Origin: JAJECS01 sp965219705
GTDB taxonomy: Bacteria > Chloroflexota > UBA11872
DNA length: 64,000 nt
Direction of reading: 5' to 3'
NCBI GenBank assembly: GCA_965219705.1
Contig: OZ244789.1
Location: 2,232,001 to 2,296,000, forward strand
Below are positions 51,546 through 59,554 of the stretch, piece after piece. Made by a program: the position numbers and the translations under genes. Position 1 is the first letter of the stretch. Each line of letters starts with the position of its first letter. The notes beneath the pieces are model-generated. The model was not told the DNA's origin and searched no databases. It worked only from the letters and a program-made list of their open reading frames with translations.

Positions 51546-52217
51546 TCAGCCGGCCGCGTCATAGTCGGCCCTGGTGAGCGCCAGATCGTACTCGGCGTCG
51601 GACCCAGGCCCGGCGGCGTGGTCGATGCCTGCGGCGACCGCGAAGCCGAGCGATTCGAACATGCGCCGGCTGCGCACATTCTCCGCGTCGACGCACGCGT
51701 AGATGACGTCCACGCCCTCGCGGCGGAAGCCGAAGTCCAGCAGCAGCCCCACCGCCTCGCGACCCAGCCCTTGCCCCCAGAGCGCCGGCACGCCGATGGC
51801 GATGTCGATGCGCCGCACGTCCTGGCCGTGATGGCGCGCCACGAGCCGTTGCAGGTTCATGCGCTGCAGCCAGCATTCACCGATGGGCTCGCCGTTCAAT
51901 TCCATGAGAAAGCAGTGGGCGTTGACGGATATGGCGCGATAGATCCGCTGCACCTCGTCCAGCGTGCTTGACTGCCCTTCGTTGCCCTCGGACCACTGGA
52001 GCACCGAGGGGTCGTTGTTCCAGGCCAGCAGCGGCGCCCAGTCGTCCTCGGTCAGCGGGCGCAGCAGCCCTCGCGGTCCACGCAGGGTGACATCGTGCGT
52101 CTGGAGCTTGGTCGGCGGTCGCGCAAGTGCTCGACGATGCTCCGGCGTTGTCTCCGGGTTCAGTCCCTGGCGGGGCGTTCCACTTGGACGCCCTGATTCC
52201 AACTCGCCGCCACTCAC
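51546..52217 (-). CDS. GNAT-family N-acetyltransferase, RimJ/L-type
   Basis: The recognisable protein begins near VTLRGPRGLLRPLTEDDW and runs about 180 residues: AIGVPALWGQGLGREAVGLLLDFGFRREG (acetyl-CoA loop) and ACVDAENVRSRRMFESLGF are family hallmarks of ribosomal-protein or aminoglycoside acetyltransferases. No ATG lies near that point; a GTG at 52217 and a TTG at 52202 are in frame and would give 223 or 218 residues. The start is therefore uncertain. Substrate unknown. Confidence 0.78.
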   Translation of the reverse strand: MSGGELESGRPSGTPRQGLNPETTPEHRRALARPPTKLQTHDVTLRGPRGLLRPLTEDDWAPLLAWNNDPSVLQWSEGNEGQSSTLDEVQRIYRAISVNAHCFLMELNGEPIGECWLQRMNLQRLVARHHGQDVRRIDIAIGVPALWGQGLGREAVGLLLDFGFRREGVDVIYACVDAENVRSRRMFESLGFAVAAGIDHAAGPGSDAEYDLALTRADYDAAG

Positions 52218-52235
52218 ATTTGCCTGCTGATGTAG

Positions 52236-52255
52236 GGGCGGTTCGCGAACCGCCC
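52236..52255. repeat. 20-bp perfect palindrome, dispersed type
   Basis: GGGCGGTTCGCGAACCGCCC, preceded by TGTAG. This palindrome has the look of a dispersed repeat known from many bacterial genomes. Only one copy is in the window. Confidence 0.6.
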
Positions 52256-52338
52256 GATGCCAGCTCAGCCTCAGCCTGCCACAGGGCCCAACACGCCTAT
52301 ACTCCCGGCGCAGCCCTGCCGTTCTACGCCGCGTCCCC

Positions 52339-53901
52339 ATGAAGCTGCGCAACGTCAACACCACCGATATCGCCGCCGCCATCGAGGCGGGCGCGCGCAC
52401 GATGGCCAGCGTCTTCAACGCGGACGACGACGACATCCCGTTCTTTCGCTCCGAGGTGTGGCCCGACCCGCACCTGGCCTTCAGCTCGGTCCACTCCGAG
52501 GCCCACGTCCCCGGGCGGCATCTCAACGCGCTGTTGACGGCCGAGTCCCTTGGGTTCGCCATCGACGAGGCGGCGGTTGAGAAGCACGCGCGGGCGGCGT
52601 TCTTTTCCTATGGCGGACCGTTGCCGTTGCCGCTCAACCGCGAGCGGATCGACGGTCCGCTGGTGAACTTTCGCCCGCACAACGTGCGCGAGGGCTTCCA
52701 CGCGCTCTACGCGCTGGCGCGCTTCCGGGACTCGGCGCGCGCCCGCGAGCTGGCGGAAGCGAGCATCGCCACGATCAACCGGCTCTGGGACCCCGACCGC
52801 GGCTGGGACGGCGAGGGGGCCGCCCGCGCCCACGGCATCGACGTCAAGATTGAAACCACGTTCATCCGCGGACTGGGGCGCGCCATCGGTCCGCTGGTCA
52901 AGTACTACCGCGCGACGGGATACGGCCCGGCGCTCGACCTGGCCATCCGGCTCAAGGACAAGGCCGTGGCGGACCACTTCACCGCCGACGGCAGCTACGA
53001 CACGGCGCGATTCGGCCCGCACACGCACTCCACCACCTGCGTGATGTCCTCACTGGCGCAGCTGGCCGACCTGCTGACCGATGCGCCGCTCATGGAGCGC
53101 GTCAGGACGTTTTACACCCGCGGACTGTGGGAGATTCGCGATGAGCTTGGGTGGGTCATCGAGAGCAGCCTGCCGGACGCGCCACCCGACATGGGTGAGG
53201 TCAACAACACCGGCGACATTCTGGAAACCGCGCTCATCCTGGGACGGTGGGGCTACCCCGAGGCGTATGACGACGCGGAGCGCATCCTGCGCGGCCATTT
53301 GCTGCCCAGCCAGCTGCGCGACGTGTCATGGATATCGGAGCCGTCCGGCCCGGCTGGCGAAGATGGGCGTCGGGACGTGGCCCGGCGCCATTTGGGGGCC
53401 TACGGATTCCCCGCGCCCTATGGCCACCGGCCGGTCGAGGCGTCTCGCATCTCATTCAACATGGATGTCGTCGGCGGCGCCGTGGCGTCGCTCTGCGAGG
53501 CCTATCGCGACGTGACCCGGCATGACGCAACGGGCCATTGGGTCAACTTGCTCTTCGACCATCGGAGCGAAGCCATCGAGGTCGAGTCGCCCTATTCCGG
53601 CGGTGTGCTCGGCGTCACCCTCAAGCGGCCTGGACCGCTCTTCGTGCGCGTGCCCGCCTGGGCTGACGTGGCCAGCGTCGCGGTGCAGGGCGCGGCTGCG
53701 TCACGGCCGAGCACGGGACGCTATTTGGTCGTGGCCGAGCCGCCGGTCGGACAGCGCATCACCTTTGCGCTCGATCCGCCTGTGAACGAGACCGTCCTGC
53801 GGCACCGCACGCGTGACATTCGGGTTCGCCTGCGCGGCGACGCGGTCGAGGCCATGGACAACTTCGGCCAGGACCTGACCTTCTTCGATCCGATTTCCTA
53901 G
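52339..53901 (+). CDS. Glycoside hydrolase family 127-like protein (beta-L-arabinofuranosidase type)
   Basis: 520 residues with an (alpha/alpha)6 barrel pattern: HVPGRHLNALLTAESLGF, FRPHNVREGFHALYALARF and EVNNTGDILETALILGRWGYPE, where the acidic residues of the DUF1680/GH127 family lie. The C-terminal beta-domain has YSGGVLGVTLKRPGPLFVRVPAWAD, a typical GH127 sandwich (RVPxW). No signal peptide is present, so it is intracellular. It is shorter than full GH127 enzymes (about 600-700 aa), so activity on arabinofuranosides is uncertain. It overlaps the next gene by 4 nt at the convergent stops. Confidence 0.8.
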   Translation: MKLRNVNTTDIAAAIEAGARTMASVFNADDDDIPFFRSEVWPDPHLAFSSVHSEAHVPGRHLNALLTAESLGFAIDEAAVEKHARAAFFSYGGPLPLPLNRERIDGPLVNFRPHNVREGFHALYALARFRDSARARELAEASIATINRLWDPDRGWDGEGAARAHGIDVKIETTFIRGLGRAIGPLVKYYRATGYGPALDLAIRLKDKAVADHFTADGSYDTARFGPHTHSTTCVMSSLAQLADLLTDAPLMERVRTFYTRGLWEIRDELGWVIESSLPDAPPDMGEVNNTGDILETALILGRWGYPEAYDDAERILRGHLLPSQLRDVSWISEPSGPAGEDGRRDVARRHLGAYGFPAPYGHRPVEASRISFNMDVVGGAVASLCEAYRDVTRHDATGHWVNLLFDHRSEAIEVESPYSGGVLGVTLKRPGPLFVRVPAWADVASVAVQGAAASRPSTGRYLVVAEPPVGQRITFALDPPVNETVLRHRTRDIRVRLRGDAVEAMDNFGQDLTFFDPIS

Positions 53902-54185
53902 TCGTGCCGGTCCGTATCGCGGAACTCGCCCACGATGCGGCGCCGCCGCGCGCGCATGGCCAGGTCGAGGTTTGGGGCGTCGGGGTCGGCGGCGAATACG
54001 GCGATGACGTCGCGCATGCCCCGCACCGACGCCGGTACTACACCTTGCTCCTCCGCCCACGACGCGACCGCCTCGAGCGCGGCGATCTGCGGCTCGCGCG
54101 CCAACCGCGACGCGAGCTCGGTCATGGAGTCGCGGCTGGTTTCCGCTGAGCGGCGCGCGTGCGCCGTGCGTCCGTCACGCGCCAT
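53898..54185 (-). CDS. Small hypothetical protein, 95 aa
   Basis: 95 residues from ATG 54185 (MARDGRTAHARRSAETSRD). It is charged, with arginine-rich ends (MRARRRRIVGEFRDTD) and a middle helical part, ELASRLAREPQIAALEAVASWAEEQG. I do not recognise a family. It is divergent from the HTH gene and shares an AT-rich promoter region with it, suggesting a regulated pair. Its stop overlaps the GH127-like gene by 4 nt. The upstream in-frame extension to 54302 reads through the promoter region and is not used. Confidence 0.6.
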   Translation of the reverse strand: MARDGRTAHARRSAETSRDSMTELASRLAREPQIAALEAVASWAEEQGVVPASVRGMRDVIAVFAADPDAPNLDLAMRARRRRIVGEFRDTDRHD

Positions 54186-54242
54186 CAGGAACCGCCTTGC
54201 GAATCGAGTAGGGAATGTTACCGCCCGCCCTCGTGTTGGGAG

Positions 54243-54286
54243 ATACTGGCATATATGGTTGTTTCTGTCAAAATAGCAGGTATTCT
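54243..54286. promoter_or_regulatory. Overlapping divergent promoters
   Basis: An AT-rich island in GC-rich DNA. Rightward: TTGTTT (54259-54264), 16 nt, TATTCT (54281-54286), with the ATG at 54313. Leftward: perfect TTGACA (54271-54266), 17 nt, CAGTAT (54248-54243), serving the 95-aa gene at 54185. Direct repeats of GATA-type strings nearby could bind the HTH protein. Confidence 0.45.
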
Positions 54287-54312
54287 TAGGATATGGTATC
54301 ATTCACGCCAGA

Positions 54313-54846
54313 ATGAACCACGATTCGCACGGCCGCGATCTCCCCAAGCCCGGGCGGAGCGAGTTCGCCCGCCGGCTGCGGGCCTACATGGGCTATGCCG
54401 ACCGCACGCTGGACGAGGTGGCGGCTGAGCTGCAAGCGGCCGGGGTCAGCGTGAGCCCGAGCACGGTCAATCGGTGGGCGCGGGGCCAAGGCACGCCGAG
54501 CGTGTTCGCCGCGCGTGAGCTTGGTCGGCTCGTCGAGCAGGCGGGCCTGGCCCCTGAGGGCGGCGGAACGGCTTGGCTGCTTGGAGAAGCGCCCGTCGTC
54601 ACCGCCGCCAGCCCGGCGCTCGATCGGGCTGTTGGCGCCTGGCACTTCCGCGCCGTGGACGCCGCGCTGGCGGATGCCTTGGCCGAACGCGGCATTCCCG
54701 CCGGCTACCGAGCGCCGCTCGCCGAGCTCCTCAGCCGCCTGCTCGAGGAACTGGGCAAGGAACCCGACGCCGCGCCGATTCGCGATGCGTCAGCCCCGAC
54801 CGACCCGCCGGTGGATGGTGGCGCACCGAGCGGCTCGCTAGAATAG
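54313..54846 (+). CDS. XRE-like helix-turn-helix protein
   Basis: 177 residues. The N-terminal part FARRLRAYMGYADRTLDEVAAELQAAGVSVSPSTVNRWARGQGTPSVFAARELGRLVE reads as an XRE-type helix-turn-helix, with STVNRWARG as recognition helix. The C-terminal part is alanine-rich helices and an acidic, proline-rich tail. It is probably an autoregulator of the divergent pair and stands just before the tRNA-Gly attachment site. Its 3' end (54731-54846) is overlapped on the other strand by the read-through end of the integrase frame. Confidence 0.75.
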   Translation: MNHDSHGRDLPKPGRSEFARRLRAYMGYADRTLDEVAAELQAAGVSVSPSTVNRWARGQGTPSVFAARELGRLVEQAGLAPEGGGTAWLLGEAPVVTAASPALDRAVGAWHFRAVDAALADALAERGIPAGYRAPLAELLSRLLEELGKEPDAAPIRDASAPTDPPVDGGAPSGSLE

Positions 54847-56128
54847 TCGGCGGGCCGGCCCCGCCAGGCGGAAGTGGCTCAGTGGTAGAGCATCTCCTTG
54901 CCAAGGAGAGGGTCACGGGTTCGAATCCCGTCTTCCGCTCCATCGACCTTTCCCAAACCTGTTGCGACCCCTCAGCCGAAGGAGTCCGGGTCATCCCCGC
55001 GTCATCCCGGTGTAAGGAAATGTAGGCGTCGAGGTCCCGCGCCGCCTCCCTTTGCGAGGTCGGGAGGGCGTGGGCGTAGAGGTTCGCGGTCGTGGTTTTG
55101 TCCCGGTGACCCAGCCGCTCGCTCACCACCGGAAGCGCGTGGCCCCGCGCCAGCAGCAGGGTGGCGTGCGTGTGGCGCAGGTCGTGCAGCCGGGTGCTCG
55201 TGGAAAGCTCTGCGCGCCTGAGCGCGGCCTTGACCCAGCGGTACAGTGTGCTGACCTGCAGCGGCCGGCCCATGGAGTCGGCGAACACCAGGTCTCGGTC
55301 GCCGTAGTCATCGCCCAGCAGGTGGCGTACCGCCGCCTGCCGCGTGTGTTGCTGCCGCAGGGCCGCCAGGCCGAACGGACCGAGCTCCACGATGCGCACC
55401 TGATGGGTCTTGGTCGGTCCGAGCACGAGCCCCTGGCCCGGCACTGGTGTCAGGCTGCCGCGCACCACCACGAAGCCGCGGTCGAAGTCAACATCTGCCC
55501 AGCGCAGACCCAGAAGCTCACCGCGTCGCAGCCCGCCGAGCACGGCGAGCACCAGCAACGGGTAGATCGGCTCGGCCTGATTGGTCGCCAACAGACGCTG
55601 CACCGCAGGTTGATCGAGCACGGTGACGGTGCGTTTGGGGATGCGCGGCAGTTCGACGGCATCGGCTGCGTTGCGGGGCGTGAGCTGCCATGTCACCGCC
55701 TGGGCCAGCGATTTGTGGATGACTGCATGGATCAAATGGACCGTGGCCGGCGCGAAGCCCTGCTCGAGTGCGCCGTCGCAAAGGCGCTGAATATCGGCCG
55801 GGACGATCCGGCGCAGGAGCAGATGTCCCAGCTCGGGATTGATGTGTCGGGCCACGATGCCCGCGTACCGAGCATGGGTACCGGGCCGCTTGTGCAACCG
55901 CACATGCGGCAGCCAGCGCTCGTTCAAGTAGCCGCCCAGTGAGGTGTGACCGGCACTTGCCGCTACCCCGAATTCGACCTCGCGTTCAAGTTCGGAGGCG
56001 ACGCTCTGGGCGTCACGACGCGTGCCCCTGACAGTACGTGATCGATAGCGCTTACGTCCCGTGTCGTCGCGCCCGTCGTAGACCCGGACGCGCCACGTCG
56101 CGCGCCGAATGCGTTGGATTGAAGCCAT
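54731..56128 (-). CDS. Tyrosine recombinase/phage-type integrase, reads through tRNA-Gly
   Basis: 465-residue frame. The arm-binding and core-binding domains are at 1-160, and the catalytic domain has R in LGGLRRGELLGLRWAD (~201), H-x-x-R in LHDLRHTHAT (315-318), H in LGHRDKT (341) and the nucleophile tyrosine in TTANLYAH (351). The enzyme could end near residue 390, but the frame continues: residues 396-421 are the antisense translation of tRNA-Gly, and the remaining 44 are antisense to the HTH gene. It directs integration and excision at the tRNA. The extension is probably a product of integration rather than a functional domain. Confidence 0.92.
   Translation of the reverse strand: MASIQRIRRATWRVRVYDGRDDTGRKRYRSRTVRGTRRDAQSVASELEREVEFGVAASAGHTSLGGYLNERWLPHVRLHKRPGTHARYAGIVARHINPELGHLLLRRIVPADIQRLCDGALEQGFAPATVHLIHAVIHKSLAQAVTWQLTPRNAADAVELPRIPKRTVTVLDQPAVQRLLATNQAEPIYPLLVLAVLGGLRRGELLGLRWADVDFDRGFVVVRGSLTPVPGQGLVLGPTKTHQVRIVELGPFGLAALRQQHTRQAAVRHLLGDDYGDRDLVFADSMGRPLQVSTLYRWVKAALRRAELSTSTRLHDLRHTHATLLLARGHALPVVSERLGHRDKTTTANLYAHALPTSQREAARDLDAYISLHRDDAGMTRTPSAEGSQQVWERSMERKTGFEPVTLSLARRCSTTEPLPPGGAGPPTILASRSVRHHPPAGRSGLTHRESARRRVPCPVPRAGG
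54868..54942 (+). tRNA. tRNA-Gly (anticodon GCC)
   Basis: The acceptor GCGGAAG (54868-54874) pairs with CTTCCGC (54932-54938). The anticodon stem TCTCC/GGAGA encloses TTGCCAA, anticodon GCC. The T-arm is ACGGG-TTCGAAT-CCCGT, the discriminator base is T and CCA is encoded (54940-54942). It serves as the integration site of the element to the right. Confidence 0.96.
54920..54942 (+). other. Presumed attL core in the tRNA-Gly 3' end
   Basis: The 3' half of the tRNA, including the T-arm and acceptor strand, is the typical attachment core of tyrosine recombinases and here lies inside the integrase frame. The matching attR was not found in this window. Confidence 0.45.
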
Positions 56129-56139
56129 GGATTCACCAC

Positions 56140-56367
56140 CTAAGGATTGATGCCCGGGATGTCGGGATGCACATCGGCCGGACCTGGGTTATTGATCAGC
56201 CGCATGAGCGCGGCATAAGGAATGCGGATGTGCCGACCGACTCGGAGCGATGGGATCGTGCCGTCCTGCACCGCGCGGCGCACGGCCTTCGGACCCGTGC
56301 GAAGCAGATCGGCCGCCTCGTCGACGGTGATGACCGCCGGTGGGTTAGCAGCGGCGGTCGATGTCAT
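56140..56367 (-). CDS. Excisionase-like helix-turn-helix protein
   Basis: 75 residues from ATG 56367. AVITVDEAADLLRTGPKAVRRAVQDGTIPSLRVGRHIRIPYAALMRLI is a MerR/excisionase-type winged helix (helix-turn-helix domain family 17). It lies 11 nt upstream of the integrase start on the same strand, the usual place for an excisionase/regulator of a tyrosine recombinase. The in-frame upstream extension to 56568 is arginine-rich and not protein-like. Confidence 0.82.
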   Translation of the reverse strand: MTSTAAANPPAVITVDEAADLLRTGPKAVRRAVQDGTIPSLRVGRHIRIPYAALMRLINNPGPADVHPDIPGINP

Positions 56368-56941
56368 CGTGAATCGCCGCTGCGCCGGCCGTCGCGGAGC
56401 CCGAGCGTGGAGAGCCGCGAATCGTCGCGCGGATGCGGGCCGGCCTCTGGATCGGGGAGCGATACGCGACCGGCGTCTGCCGCCGCAACTGTGCCTGGGC
56501 GGCTGGCGGCGTGTTGCGGTCCGGCGGTCAACGTCGGGCAATTCCTGCCGATGGACGTCGCAGAGCAACTTCCGTGGTGCATTGCCGCCTTCGGTTTCGT
56601 CCGTACGTCACAACTGTAGGCAGGCTCCCGCATTGGCGAAATGAAGGATTCCGTAGCCGTTCGCCGGACATTCGCGCGGCCGATGCCGTCTGCACAGCGG
56701 ATTGCGCACGCAGGATTTTAGTTGGGCGGGTCCTGCGTGGAGGCAAGCTTGCTCGTCTCAAACACCTCGTGCCGGTCCCGTGGTCGGGAGTCGGACCCCA
56801 TCGCGCGGCCGATGGCGGGCATTGCTGAAGCTCGAGGACGTCGTGTGGTGGCCACATGTGCCCTGAAGCGACAACCGATGCGAGCCGTCGACGCGTCTGC
56901 ACCAGCAGGCTTGGCCGCCTGAAGCCCGCCATCTTCAATGG
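56368..56941. other. Non-coding gap inside the element
   Basis: 574 nt between the RadC-type stop and the excisionase start. Open frames here are arginine/proline/serine-rich shadows without ribosome sites. The gap may hold the promoter of xis-int and recombinase binding sites; no clear repeats are seen by eye. Confidence 0.4.
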
Positions 56942-57451
56942 TTACTGCATCAGACCATGCTCCTTCAAGCTCACTGCCCCGTCGCCGCCGATAACCACGT
57001 GGTCCACGATCTGAATTCCCAGCAGGCTCGCCGCCTCCACCAGCTGTCTGGTCAGTGCGGTGTCGTCCGCACTTGGCGTCGGATCCCCACTGGGGTGGTT
57101 GTGGCAGATGATGATGTGGGGAATAGCCGCAACCACCGCCGGCCGCAGAACTTCAGCCGGCCGGACCATTGCGGAGTTCACGTTGCCCTGGTAGATCACG
57201 CGTTGGCCGACCACGTGGTTCCGGCTGTCGAGCAGCAGCACCCGCACCTGCTCCTGGGCCAGTCCGGCCATCTCCGGCGCCACGAGCTGCTGCACGTCAT
57301 CGGGGCAGAGGATGGTGGGCCGGTCGTCCGCAGGGCGAGCTGGCTGGATCTCGACGCCGTAGCGCATCGTCAGCTCATGCAGCAGGCGCAGGTTGGACCT
57401 GAGCGCGTCCAGCAGGGTCTCGTCGCGGGTGGGTTGCATCGTCTCGGTCAT
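56942..57451 (-). CDS. RadC/JAB-domain protein
   Basis: 169 residues. The JAMM metal site is clear: HNHPSGDPTPSADD at 117-130 with the two histidines and the aspartate, after VLLLDSRNHVVGQRVIYQGNVNSAMVRPAEVLRPAV, all hallmarks of RadC proteins. The N-terminal helix-hairpin part of full RadC is missing, as in many mobile-element copies. AAGGAGG stands 5 nt before the ATG. RadC of this type is common on integrative elements and may process DNA ends or protein adducts during transfer, but has no settled role. Confidence 0.9.
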   Translation of the reverse strand: MTETMQPTRDETLLDALRSNLRLLHELTMRYGVEIQPARPADDRPTILCPDDVQQLVAPEMAGLAQEQVRVLLLDSRNHVVGQRVIYQGNVNSAMVRPAEVLRPAVVAAIPHIIICHNHPSGDPTPSADDTALTRQLVEAASLLGIQIVDHVVIGGDGAVSLKEHGLMQ

Positions 57452-57486
57452 GTCAGCCTCCTTGGCTAGCGGTTGAAAACAGAGGT

Positions 57487-57516
57487 GGGGCCGTCCCCCA
57501 GAACGGGGACGGCCCC
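57487..57516 (-). terminator. Hairpin upstream of the RadC-type gene
   Basis: GGGGCCGTCCCC (57487-57498) and GGGGACGGCCCC (57505-57516) form a 12-bp perfect stem with a 6-nt loop, followed on the minus strand by a T-run (CTGTTTTC). It lies 36-65 nt before the RadC start. The rest of the gap to 57946 holds no credible gene. Confidence 0.6.
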
Positions 57517-57946
57517 GAGTTGCGCCGGGCTGTCCGGGTCGCCATGCGACCGTGGGCCGTTAGGTCCAGACGGGCACGGTCTTGCCGCCAGACGTCTCCG
57601 TCAGCACGCCACGGAACGAGATAGGTCAGCGGCGTCGAAGGTGGGTGTCGCGGCACATCGCCACCGCGGTGCCGTCCGCTCCATTGCGAGCTTGCGATGT
57701 ACGCGGCCCTAATTGCTGCGCCTTCCCGGCTCGGGACTGGGAGTCCGGTCGCGGATCGGGCAAGCCGAGCGACCACGACTCGGTCCCGATATCGGGGCCC
57801 TGCGATCGGCCCCGCGGATGGCCGCTCCCGAAGCCGGCGCTATCGAGACACGTCGGCTCGGCGGCTGCCCGTGCGGCTGGTCCCGCTGGATCCCGTGCCG
57901 TCCGGCAGGGCCACAGGCCCCTCTATCCGCGCCGCTTCCGCACGGC

Positions 57947-59470
57947 TCAGCGTCGCCGCAGGGTGTTGACCACCCCGGCCAGCGTGGGCGCCAGGGCCGC
58001 CGGGGTCGCGCAGTCGATGAAACGCTCGCCGAAGAGCTGGCGCATCTCCCGCCGGTTCGCGGCCTCCAACTCCAGGCCGAGTCCCAGCACCTCGATCCGC
58101 GCGGCGTCCGCGCAGGCGTTCAGATGCCGTACGGCCGCGGGGTCGTGCGGCTCGCCGTCGTGGATGATCACCAGCACCTTCAGCGCCTCGGAACGCGCGG
58201 TCATCTCCTCCAAGAGCGCCTCATACGCCGGGGCCATGCAGCTGCCGGTGTTGGGCAACAGCCCCGCCAACCGCGCCAGCGCCCGCTCCGATGCGTCGCC
58301 GGTCCGCACCACTGACTCCGCTCCCTCAAAGGCGATCACCGCATGCCAGATGTCCAGCTCGGCGCAGGCGAGGTGCAGCGTGGCCGCCGCCGTCTGCGCC
58401 GCCGCCATGCGCGGGCCCTCCATGGATCCCGAGCGATCCAGGAGCACCCCCACCGCCACCGACTCCGGGTCGGGCTCCGGTTCCGTCGGCACCACGAAGG
58501 GCGTGGCGTCCTGGCTGCGGATCGCCGCCCGCAGGCTCAGCCGTCCGTGCCGATCGGTCCATTCCGGCGTGCGCGCCGTCTCCGGCAGCGCCAGCCGCGA
58601 GACGAGTTCCGACGCCAGCGGCTCCGCCGCCCGCAGCAGCGGACCGGGCGGCGCCAGTTGTCGGTCGCCGATGAATCCGGCGGTCGCCAACTCCGCCGGG
58701 AGATCATCGTCCCCCGCCTCTTGCTCACCCGCGCCCGTCCAGCCCGCGCCTTCGCGGGGCCGCGGCTCTGCAGCATCGGACCGCATCCCGCGGTTCGGCG
58801 CCACCGGCATTGGCAAGCCCTCGGGCAGCGGCTGCTGCAGACCCAGGATGGCCACGATCTGCTCGGCCAGGTCATAGACCCGCCCGGTGTCGCGCGCCGT
58901 CCAGGCCCGTTCCACGAGCGGCTTCACCTTGCGCCAGCGCCGGCGATTCAGCGCGGACAGCTGCCCTTTCAGCGGCAGCCCGAGTCGCTGGGCCCAGCGC
59001 CATTGCACCGCGGCTAGCACCACCCAGCGCGGGTCGTCGGGGTCCTGCAACTCCCCGCGCGGCTGCCCCAGCGGCATGGCTCGCCAATAGGCATGTCGGG
59101 TCATCGCCGTCAGCGCCCCGCGCACCGACCAGAACTGTCCGCCCATGATCCGCTCGATGCGTTCATCCTCCAGCACATTGGTGATCTGCTGCACCACCGG
59201 AGTCGCGCCGTCCCGCGGCGTCGTGTAGCGCGCATGGCCGACTTCGTGCGCCAGCACGCCCCGCGTGAGCAGATACTGGGTCCGCGGCGGGCCCGGGAAG
59301 GCCCTCGGATTCACGGTGATCGTGCGCTGGCCGAAGTCGCACATGCCGCTCGGGCAGATGGTGCGGTCGTCCTCCAGCCGCACCGCGAAGGCATAGGGCC
59401 CCAGAAACGATTTGCCGAAGGTCACGAGTTGCCGCTCGATGCTCGGCCACTGATACCACTGCACCGACAT
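57947..59470 (-). CDS. vWA-domain protein with N-terminal HEVGH metallopeptidase-like motif (CobT-like)
   Basis: 507 residues. Near the N-terminus GVLAHEVGHARYTTP holds an HExxH-type zinc site (75-79), followed by NVLEDERIER (98-107), where the glutamate could be the third zinc ligand. A linker rich in proline and acidic residues (about 215-260) leads to a vWA domain with MIDAS LLDRSGSMEG (D345, S347, S349). CobT and related vWA proteins share this architecture. It is the downstream partner of the MoxR-type ATPase; together they could remodel or insert metal into a target. AAGGAGG precedes the ATG. Confidence 0.88.
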   Translation of the reverse strand: MSVQWYQWPSIERQLVTFGKSFLGPYAFAVRLEDDRTICPSGMCDFGQRTITVNPRAFPGPPRTQYLLTRGVLAHEVGHARYTTPRDGATPVVQQITNVLEDERIERIMGGQFWSVRGALTAMTRHAYWRAMPLGQPRGELQDPDDPRWVVLAAVQWRWAQRLGLPLKGQLSALNRRRWRKVKPLVERAWTARDTGRVYDLAEQIVAILGLQQPLPEGLPMPVAPNRGMRSDAAEPRPREGAGWTGAGEQEAGDDDLPAELATAGFIGDRQLAPPGPLLRAAEPLASELVSRLALPETARTPEWTDRHGRLSLRAAIRSQDATPFVVPTEPEPDPESVAVGVLLDRSGSMEGPRMAAAQTAAATLHLACAELDIWHAVIAFEGAESVVRTGDASERALARLAGLLPNTGSCMAPAYEALLEEMTARSEALKVLVIIHDGEPHDPAAVRHLNACADAARIEVLGLGLELEAANRREMRQLFGERFIDCATPAALAPTLAGVVNTLRRR

Positions 59471-59495
59471 TGGTCTGCCTCCTTAGAAAAACTGA

Positions 59496-59527
59496 GAGGC
59501 CCGCGCCGTGTCGACGGCGCGGGCCTC
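59496..59527 (-). terminator. Terminator-like hairpin between the MoxR and vWA genes
   Basis: GAGGCCCGCGCCG (59496-59508) and CGGCGCGGGCCTC (59515-59527) form a 13-bp stem with a 6-nt loop. On the minus strand the stem is followed by TCAGTTTTTC, a fair U-tract. It lies 28 nt after the MoxR stop and 26 nt before the vWA start; it may act as a terminator or attenuator. Confidence 0.65.
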
Positions 59528-59554
59528 GGAACACCCGCTGATGTGGGTCGGGGA

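Noticed and set aside
57453..57776. 107-aa minus frame upstream of the RadC-type gene
   Set aside because: It contains the hairpin at 57487 and has no ribosome site or recognisable sequence.
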